The notes under the pieces were generated by a model, which saw only the letters and a list, made by a program, of their open reading frames with translations, was not told where the DNA came from and did no database searches. The translations under genes and the position numbers were made by a program. From Bacteroidales bacterium Bact_07 (GTDB taxonomy: Bacteria > Bacteroidota > Bacteroidia > Bacteroidales > Tenuifilaceae): 20,948 bases of DNA. Below are positions 15,124 to 20,948 of this stretch, piece after piece; the stretch's first letter is position 1; each line of letters opens with the position of its first letter. Location of the stretch: positions 1 through 20,948 of the forward strand of contig LUYY01000102.1 in the NCBI GenBank assembly GCA_001603415.1, given 5' to 3'.

Positions 15124-15855
15124 CTACTTGAGTTTACTGAAAAACATGGTGATGGCCAGCCAGTAATCGCCGTTGGATGGGTTCGATTTCCACAGCGCAC
15201 TTGAACCATGCTTCCCATTTTGGGTAGGACAAAACTGAGTAACCAAATTTTGCCGTTTTATTGAACCTATCAACTCCTTAACAGAAGGACACTCTGCTTT
15301 TGATGAAAGCACAATAACGGGAACGGCGATATCTTTGATTTTTGATGATACAAATTCGGGATTATCGAAATACTCCCCGGGCGAAAACGCAACAACCGCT
15401 TTGGTGCGTAAATCCTTAGCGGTTTGTATCAGAGCCAACGAAGCTGAATAGGAACTACCCCAAAGCACAAAGGGTTTATCGGTTTGTGCTTTAACGTAGG
15501 CAATGGCAGCCTCAACATCGGGAATGGCATCGGTGTAGTTTTGGGGTAAGCTCTTTTCCTTAGCTCTTTTTGCAGTTTCGTTAATCACTCCGTTTACCTC
15601 GTTGCCCGAGCGTAAATCGACGGCTATGCAGTTATAGCCGAGGTTTACAATTTTTGGAGCAATTTCCAGATATTCACCCCGGCTATAACGTGCCTGATGC
15701 AGGAGGATTACATAGGGTTTATCTGACGAAAGAAAGTATAAATCGGCAGTTACCTCTAATCCATCCTTTGACGGAAAAGATATTTTTTGTTGCGACACGG
15801 CCACCTCATTAATTATCAAAGTTAAGAATATGGCTAACCATGCAGGCTTTTTCAT
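15124..15855 (-). CDS. Exported alpha/beta hydrolase, dienelactone-hydrolase-like
   Basis: This 243-residue protein has a signal peptide (about residues 1-21, ending VSQQ) and an alpha/beta-hydrolase core. The nucleophile elbow is LWGSSYSASLA (Ser135) and the catalytic His is probably His216 (NGKHGSS). The acid is not obvious: Glu186 (SSKAECPS) stands where an Asp is usual. An LLHQARYSRGEY segment after the first strand would form the oxyanion hole. It starts 3 bases after atpC, so it is co-transcribed with the ATP synthase genes, although no link in function is evident. Its stop lies 2 bases from that of the convergent regulator gene, with no terminator between. The substrate is unknown. Confidence 0.8.
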   Translation of the reverse strand: MKKPAWLAIFLTLIINEVAVSQQKISFPSKDGLEVTADLYFLSSDKPYVILLHQARYSRGEYLEIAPKIVNLGYNCIAVDLRSGNEVNGVINETAKRAKEKSLPQNYTDAIPDVEAAIAYVKAQTDKPFVLWGSSYSASLALIQTAKDLRTKAVVAFSPGEYFDNPEFVSSKIKDIAVPVIVLSSKAECPSVKELIGSIKRQNLVTQFCPTQNGKHGSSALWKSNPSNGDYWLAITMFFSKLK

Positions 15856-15858
15856 GGC

Positions 15859-16116
15859 CTAAAAGGTTTGGTTAATCTCTTCCGAAACAATTGAAATCAC
15901 GTCATTTTCAACCCCAACAAAACCGCCAGCAGGAATGGCAAAGAAAAGCTCAGTACCATCGCCACGCACAATTTTAACCACCCCTGGCTCCAACGATGAA
16001 ATTATTGGTTCATGCTTTTTCAGTATTCCAAACGAACCCTTTGTGCCGGGCACCTGAACGTAGTAAACATCTTCAATCTGGAAGAACTTTTCAACCGAGT
16101 AGAGTTCGCAAATCAT
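15859..16116 (-). CDS. atpC: ATP synthase F1 subunit epsilon (short form)
   Basis: This 85-residue protein is the N-terminal beta-sandwich of F1 epsilon, which joins gamma to the c-ring. The VPGTKGSFGILKKHEPI segment matches the family signature. The C-terminal helical hairpin that inhibits ATP hydrolysis in other bacteria (usual length about 130-140) is absent. Short epsilon subunits are common in Bacteroidota, so this is not a truncation by mutation. It starts 6 bases after atpD. Confidence 0.92.
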   Translation of the reverse strand: MICELYSVEKFFQIEDVYYVQVPGTKGSFGILKKHEPIISSLEPGVVKIVRGDGTELFFAIPAGGFVGVENDVISIVSEEINQTF

Positions 16117-16122
16117 AGTTTA

Positions 16123-17631
16123 CTATTTTTTAGCCTCAGCCAACATACGTTCGCCCTTCTCAATGGCCTCTTCAATGGTACCTACAAGGTTAAATGCGGC
16201 TTCGGGGTATTGGTCAACCTCGCCATCCATTATCATGTTGAACCCTTTAATGGTATCCTTGATATCAACCATCACCCCTTTAATGCCGGTGAAAGCCTCG
16301 GCAACGTGGAAAGGCTGTGAAAGGAATCGCTGAACACGACGGGCACGGTGAACCACTAATTTATCATCTTCCGAGAGCTCGTCCATACCCAGAATTGCAA
16401 TGATATCCTGCAGTTCCTTGTAGCGTTGAAGCAGGTTTTTAACCCGTTGAGCGGTATTGTAGTGCTCATCACCCACCACTTCGGGCGTTAGGATACGCGA
16501 TGTGGAATCGAGAGGGTTAACGGCGGGGTAAATACCTAACTCTGCTATTTTACGGTCAAGTACAGTGGTTGCGTCAAGGTGGCTGAAAGTGGTGGCAGGT
16601 GCGGGGTCAGTAAGGTCGTCGGCGGGAACGTAAATGGCCTGAACCGAAGTAATAGACCCTTTCTTGGTTGAGGTGATACGCTCCTGCATTAAGCCCATTT
16701 CGGTAGCCAGGGTAGGTTGGTAACCCACTGCCGAAGGCATTCGGCCAAGCAATGCCGAAACCTCTGAACCTGCCTGTGTGAATCGGAAAATGTTATCGAT
16801 AAAGAAAAGAATATCGCGTCCCTGACCATCTTCGCCGCCATCGCGGAACGATTCGGCAACCGTTAAACCAGAAAGGGCAACAGTAGCACGCGCCCCGGGG
16901 GGTTCGTTCATCTGACCAAATATTAATGTGGCTTGTGATTTCTCAAGCTCATCAAGGTCAACAAGGCTTAAATCCCAACCGCCTTTAAGCATCGATTCCT
17001 TAAACTCTTTCCCGTATTTAATTACATCGGATTCAATCATTTCCCTGAGTAGATCGTTCCCTTCGCGGGTACGCTCACCAACTCCAGCAAAAACCGACAT
17101 ACCGCTGTAACCCTTAGCAATATTGTTGATGAGCTCCATGATGATGACCGTTTTGCCAACACCGGCTCCACCAAACAAACCAATTTTACCACCTTTAGAG
17201 TAGGGTTCAAGTAGGTCGATAACTTTGATACCGGTAAAAAGAATTTCCTTTTGGGTGCTTAGTTGGTCGAACTTAGGCGGTTTGCTGTGAACCTGATACT
17301 TGCTCTGACGGTCAACCTGTGCTAATCCATCAATGGCTTCACCAATAACATTTAACAACCGGCCTTTTATTTTAGTACCCACAGGCATAGTAATTGACTT
17401 ACCGGTGGCGCGCACTTTCATGCCGCGCGAAAGGCCATCGGTTGAGTCCATGGCTATGGCTCGTACGGTGCTTTCGCCAATGTGCTGCTGACATTCAAGA
17501 ACCAGCAAGGTGTTATCGGGTCGGGTTAATTCAAGAGCCTCGTAAATTGACGGCAGACTTTCTTTACTCGAAAATGCCACGTCAACAACCGGACCGATAA
17601 TCTGAACAACTTCACCAAAATTGTCTGACAT
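16123..17631 (-). CDS. atpD: ATP synthase F1 subunit beta
   Basis: This 502-residue catalytic subunit of F-type ATP synthase has Walker A at residues 154-161 (GGAGVGKT), catalytic Glu186 (GVGERTREGNDL), Walker B around ILFFIDN and the SALLGRMPSAVGYQPTL catalytic loop. Compared with E. coli there is an insert of about 20 residues between EMIES and GQMNEPPGAR (the FKESMLKGGWDLS stretch), which I know from Bacteroidota beta subunits. ATG at 17631 is preferred to TTG at 17655 because the protein then starts MSDNFGEVVQI, as in relatives. atpD and atpC stand apart from the remaining atp genes, a usual layout in this phylum. Confidence 0.97.
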   Translation of the reverse strand: MSDNFGEVVQIIGPVVDVAFSSKESLPSIYEALELTRPDNTLLVLECQQHIGESTVRAIAMDSTDGLSRGMKVRATGKSITMPVGTKIKGRLLNVIGEAIDGLAQVDRQSKYQVHSKPPKFDQLSTQKEILFTGIKVIDLLEPYSKGGKIGLFGGAGVGKTVIIMELINNIAKGYSGMSVFAGVGERTREGNDLLREMIESDVIKYGKEFKESMLKGGWDLSLVDLDELEKSQATLIFGQMNEPPGARATVALSGLTVAESFRDGGEDGQGRDILFFIDNIFRFTQAGSEVSALLGRMPSAVGYQPTLATEMGLMQERITSTKKGSITSVQAIYVPADDLTDPAPATTFSHLDATTVLDRKIAELGIYPAVNPLDSTSRILTPEVVGDEHYNTAQRVKNLLQRYKELQDIIAILGMDELSEDDKLVVHRARRVQRFLSQPFHVAEAFTGIKGVMVDIKDTIKGFNMIMDGEVDQYPEAAFNLVGTIEEAIEKGERMLAEAKK

Positions 17632-17652
17632 AATTTTGTTTTTTGCTAACTT

Positions 17653-17660
17653 CAAATTTA
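17653..17660 (-). promoter_or_regulatory. Candidate -7 box of atpD
   Basis: TAAATTTG on the minus strand matches TAnnTTTG, about 22 bases before the atpD ATG, in the 70-base gap after the DUF2723 gene. TTTG copies upstream are 14 or 24 bases away, neither ideal. No terminator is visible in the gap, so read-through from upstream is also possible. Confidence 0.35.
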
Positions 17661-17701
17661 CTAAAATCCTACTGCAAAATCTATCAAATTCGATTATAAA
17701 A

Positions 17702-20700
17702 TCACTTAATAGTTAATGAGGCTTGTAGCCTTTTGTTAATATCAATTGCAACCTCATTCTGTCCGTAGGTTTCGGCAATTGATGCTAACTCCTGTAAGGT
17801 TTGGGCGGTTAGGCCAATATCGTCCTGGTAGTATTGCTTCATCCTATCGTCGAGTGATACGTAGTAGCGAAGTTTTTGTTCGCTAATCTTGGCATAATCT
17901 AAAGCCAGTTTATTGGCTTTTTGAACCTCGTTCAGCTTGTAGTAGTCTTCAATTATGCCAAACATAAAGAAATCGTATGGGAACTTGGGATGGGGAAGAA
18001 GTTCTACTACCTTATCAAGAACCTTTAGTGCGGAATCCTTTTTACCCTCCTCAATCAATTTCTTTGCTAAACGCGAGAAACTATTTCGAATTTTAAGAAC
18101 GATAGCGGTGCGCTGAACGTTATGGTCGATAAATACATCGGGTTCATTTATTCTACCCCAGCGGAAACGGTTCATAAGCCTATCGTAAAGAATATCGCTA
18201 TCAATCCTTGAAACGTTAAGGTAGTCCGATGAGTTGGATTTAATTGGAACCAGCCTGTAGGCAAAACCCTCATGTTGCAGATAATCGGCAATGCCAAGAT
18301 CGCCATCGCCATAGGGTGAAACAAAGTAGATGGGGCGATCCCAGTTATTGTGTGCAATGATATCGAGTATGGCCAAAGAACTTTTTGTAATGTATTGCCC
18401 TTTGAGCGTCCATACCATGGTATCGACAATTAAACTGGCATCCTTTTGTTTTACGGTTCCGTTCGAAAGCACTTTCGCTTTATCAACAGTAAGTTTAATC
18501 TTGTTTGTGGGTAAGTAGTCAATTGGCTTCTCTCCAGGAACTCTGAGTTTCTTGGCAGGGTCGTCGCTTAAAACAAAATCCATGAGCTGTTTAAGCTCAA
18601 TAGGTTCGTTTAAACGATTAACAATGTAAACCACATCGCGGGTTCCCATTACGTATTGGTCGTGGTTCATTGAAACGGGAACGGGTGCCGATTGATTGCA
18701 ACGCATTTTCATCTGGTCGATATACCAGTCGGTCCCCAAAAGGCTAAGGTTAACAATCCTTACATCGGGGCGGATACCCTCAACCTCTTGGGCATACCAT
18801 AGCGGGAAGGTATCGTTATCGCCATTGGTGAAAAGTATAGCATTGGGTTCGCAGGAGTTCAAGTAGTTATAGGCAAAATCGCGAGCAATGTAGCGTCCTG
18901 AGCGGTCGTGGTCATCCCAGTTCTCCGAACCCATAATTATGGGAACAACCATGCAAATTGCTGTTGCGGCAACTGCCGATGGGGTTTCGGAAAGTTTTTT
19001 ACGGAACCACTCGTAAACTGCAAGTGCCCCAAGTCCAATCCAGATGGTAAATGCATAAAACGAACCGGCGTAGGCGTAATCGCGTTCACGGGGTTGAAGT
19101 GGGTACTGGTTCAAATACATTACAATGGCTATGCCAGTAAAGAAGAATAGCATGAAAACTACCCAAAAGTTTTTCTTGTCCTTTTTTACCCGCAGTTGGA
19201 AGTAAATACCCAGCAAACCAAGAATTAGTGGAAGGAAGTAGTACTTGTTGCGCGAGGGGTGATTTTTCATGTCGTCGGTTAGGTTGTCCTGATTACCAAG
19301 GAAAATGGCATCGATGGGTTTAATACCGCTTATCCAGTTCCCATTCTCAACCCCACCATGGCTTTGAACATCATCTTGACGGCCTACGAAGTTCCACATG
19401 AAATAACGGATATACATGTGTCCAAGTTGGTAACGGAAAAAGAAAAGCAGATTTTCGCCAAAGGTTGGCACATATCGGGTTTCGGTTCCCCCATCTCTGG
19501 TATTTACCTGAACTGGTTTTCCCTGAATATTTGCCCACTTCTTGTATTCAGCCACGTGGTCGGGCTGGTTACTATACATTCGTGGGAAAATGGTTTTAAA
19601 CCTATCATCAAAATCATATTCCGTTTTCAGGTATCCTCTTACATATTTACCATCCTTGGGAATCCATGTTTCTAAGTCCTTGCTGTCAGTAACCGGGGCA
19701 TTGTAGTATTGGCCGTAGAACAAGGGTCTATCGCCATACTGCTCACGGTTTAGGTAGCTTATAAGTGAAAAGGCATTCGATGGGTTATTCTCATTAATTG
19801 GTGTATCGGCGTATGCCCTAATAACTATCATCATATACGAAGAGTAACCAATGAGTATGACGGTTACGCCAACCAGAACAGTGTTAAGAATAACCTTCCC
19901 CTTCTTGTGGCTACTATATATGCCATAGGCAAGTGCACTAAAAAGTAAGACGAAGTAAAAAAGTAAGCCCGAGTTGTAGGGCAATCCGAATGAGTTTACA
20001 AAAAGGAGGTCGAACCAGGAGCCTACCTTAAATGTTCCGGGAATGATGATGTATAAAATGCTACCCAAAATTAAGGCTGAAACTCCCAGTGTTGCCAAAA
20101 TGCCGTTTCGGGTGGTTTTAAACTTCTTGAAATAATAAATAAAGGCAATGGCAGGTATGGTAAGCAGGTTCAGTAGGTGAACCCCAATGGATAAACCCAT
20201 GATGTAGGCTATAAAAATTAGCCAACGGGTTGAGTGTGCCTCGTCGGCTTGCTCCTCCCACTTTAATATTGCCCAGAACACAAAGGCTGTAAATAGTGAT
20301 GACATGGCATAAACCTCTGCTTCTACAGCCGAGAACCAAAAAGTATCGGAAAAAGCATAGGCAAGTGCACCAACAGCTCCGCTTCCGAGGATTGCAATAA
20401 GTTGACCGGTGCTTACTTGGTAACCATTCCCTACAATTAGTTTGCGGGCAAGGTGTGTTATGGTCCAGAACAGGAAGAGTATGGTGAAACCACTCGCCAA
20501 AGCCGACATTGTGTTAATCATGGCGGCAACCTTGGTTACATCGGGTGCAAAAAGGGCAAAAAGGCGGGCAATCATCATAAAAAGCGGTGCCCCTGGGGGA
20601 TGTCCCACTTCGAGTTTAAAAGCCGTTGCTATAAACTCGCCGCAATCCCAAAAACTTGCCGTGGGCTCAATGGTTAGCAGGTAAACTATTGCCGATATTG

Positions 20701-20749
20701 CAAAAACAATCCATCCGGCAATATTGTTAGCTTTACGAAAATTACTCAT
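17702..20749 (-). CDS. DUF2723 membrane protein, GT-C glycosyltransferase-like (TMEM260-related)
   Basis: This 1015-residue inner-membrane protein belongs to the DUF2723 family, which is widespread in Bacteroidota and includes the TMEM260 protein O-mannosyltransferases. After the first membrane segment comes the acidic loop FWDCGEFIATAF and VGHPPGAPLFM, the family signature, with Asp and Glu likely catalytic as in GT-C enzymes. About ten hydrophobic segments occupy residues 15-340. A soluble loop, three or four more membrane segments (about 510-640) and a long soluble C-terminal domain with a helical, TPR-like end follow. The segment NGDNDTFPLWYAQEV is also characteristic. ATG at 20749 is preferred over TTG at 20803. 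The sugar donor and acceptor are unknown. Confidence 0.85.
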   Translation of the reverse strand: MSNFRKANNIAGWIVFAISAIVYLLTIEPTASFWDCGEFIATAFKLEVGHPPGAPLFMMIARLFALFAPDVTKVAAMINTMSALASGFTILFLFWTITHLARKLIVGNGYQVSTGQLIAILGSGAVGALAYAFSDTFWFSAVEAEVYAMSSLFTAFVFWAILKWEEQADEAHSTRWLIFIAYIMGLSIGVHLLNLLTIPAIAFIYYFKKFKTTRNGILATLGVSALILGSILYIIIPGTFKVGSWFDLLFVNSFGLPYNSGLLFYFVLLFSALAYGIYSSHKKGKVILNTVLVGVTVILIGYSSYMMIVIRAYADTPINENNPSNAFSLISYLNREQYGDRPLFYGQYYNAPVTDSKDLETWIPKDGKYVRGYLKTEYDFDDRFKTIFPRMYSNQPDHVAEYKKWANIQGKPVQVNTRDGGTETRYVPTFGENLLFFFRYQLGHMYIRYFMWNFVGRQDDVQSHGGVENGNWISGIKPIDAIFLGNQDNLTDDMKNHPSRNKYYFLPLILGLLGIYFQLRVKKDKKNFWVVFMLFFFTGIAIVMYLNQYPLQPRERDYAYAGSFYAFTIWIGLGALAVYEWFRKKLSETPSAVAATAICMVVPIIMGSENWDDHDRSGRYIARDFAYNYLNSCEPNAILFTNGDNDTFPLWYAQEVEGIRPDVRIVNLSLLGTDWYIDQMKMRCNQSAPVPVSMNHDQYVMGTRDVVYIVNRLNEPIELKQLMDFVLSDDPAKKLRVPGEKPIDYLPTNKIKLTVDKAKVLSNGTVKQKDASLIVDTMVWTLKGQYITKSSLAILDIIAHNNWDRPIYFVSPYGDGDLGIADYLQHEGFAYRLVPIKSNSSDYLNVSRIDSDILYDRLMNRFRWGRINEPDVFIDHNVQRTAIVLKIRNSFSRLAKKLIEEGKKDSALKVLDKVVELLPHPKFPYDFFMFGIIEDYYKLNEVQKANKLALDYAKISEQKLRYYVSLDDRMKQYYQDDIGLTAQTLQELASIAETYGQNEVAIDINKRLQASLTIK

Positions 20750-20800
20750 GATAAAGTTTTTTATTTTTATAGATAATCGTTTTAGCAACTTACAAGTTAG

Positions 20801-20808
20801 CAAATGTA
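20801..20808 (-). promoter_or_regulatory. Candidate -7 box of the DUF2723 gene
   Basis: TACATTTG on the minus strand matches TAnnTTTG and predicts a leader of about 45 bases to the ATG at 20749. The nearest TTG upstream (20836-20834) is 25 bases away, longer than ideal. The remaining 140 bases to the window end hold no gene I can support. Confidence 0.45.
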
Positions 20809-20948
20809 GAATATTTTGTTTTATGCTGATTCACAATTAACAGCTTTTAAGCCAATCCCCAAAAGTTTGTCTCTGTATATCTTTCATTAATTTTGAAACT
20901 TATGCGAGTTAAATCAAAAATTGGTTTAGATTAAAAAAACTGACAGGC

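Noticed and set aside
15859..16116. atpC as a truncated or broken gene
   Set aside because: Only the inhibitory helical domain is absent. Short epsilon subunits are normal in Bacteroidota, and the gene is tightly spaced with its neighbours.
20911..20943. Short plus-strand frame ATGCGAGTT... near the right end
   Set aside because: It ends after ten codons and has no promoter that fits. A gene further right cannot be judged from this window.
1..20948. CRISPR arrays, tRNA or rRNA genes, insertion sequences, integrases
   Set aside because: No regularly spaced repeats, no tRNA cloverleaf or rRNA-like stretches, and no transposase or integrase motifs were seen in any frame.

Overview
The window looks like a contig end from an anaerobic, oxygen-tolerant member of the Bacteroidota, probably Bacteroidales or Marinilabiliales. 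The signs are: several upstream regions carry the phylum's promoter motif (TTTG, about 20 bases, TAnnTTTG); Shine-Dalgarno sequences are mostly weak; LysO is split in two; ATP synthase epsilon is short and its gene sits behind atpD, away from the other atp genes; a large DUF2723 membrane protein is present; and glycyl-radical enzymes occur beside an exported superoxide dismutase. The genus cannot be told from the sequence. The first 16 bases are Illumina adapter, not genome.

Layout. 1-150: adapter, a leftward promoter for a gene off the contig, and a terminator. 151-1831 (minus): split lysine exporter lysO (two overlapping genes) followed by an e(P4)-type acid phosphatase lipoprotein. 1929-4358 (plus): PHP-family phosphatase, then L-aspartate oxidase nadB. 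4535-5236 (plus): secreted Mn-type superoxide dismutase, sharing a bidirectional terminator with the next, opposing block. 5287-13608 (minus): the most interesting block, with five co-directional genes in transcription order: glycyl-radical activase (hypE), trans-4-hydroxy-L-proline dehydratase (hypD), an exported S9 prolyl-oligopeptidase-family peptidase, a cytoplasmic Xaa-Pro aminopeptidase, and an exported S37 tripeptidyl aminopeptidase. 13609-14023: a 415-base divergent regulatory region with TTAAC/GTTAA dyads and two copies of the promoter box TATCTTTG. 14024-15121 (plus): a TetR-type regulator carrying an extra C-terminal domain of about 150 residues. 15124-17631 (minus): atpD, atpC and an exported alpha/beta hydrolase. 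17702-20749 (minus): DUF2723 GT-C-like membrane protein.

How the genes work together. The 5.3-13.6 kb block reads as a pathway for proline- and hydroxyproline-rich peptides such as collagen or gelatin fragments. Exported peptidases would trim Pro/Hyp peptides, aminopeptidase P would open X-Pro bonds in the cytoplasm, and HypD would dehydrate free 4-hydroxyproline to pyrroline-5-carboxylate, which ProC (not in this window) can reduce to proline. HypD is assigned with high confidence because every active-site residue I could place lines up with the characterised clostridial enzyme at a constant offset of two. The joint role of the cluster and its control by the unusual TetR fusion are inference.
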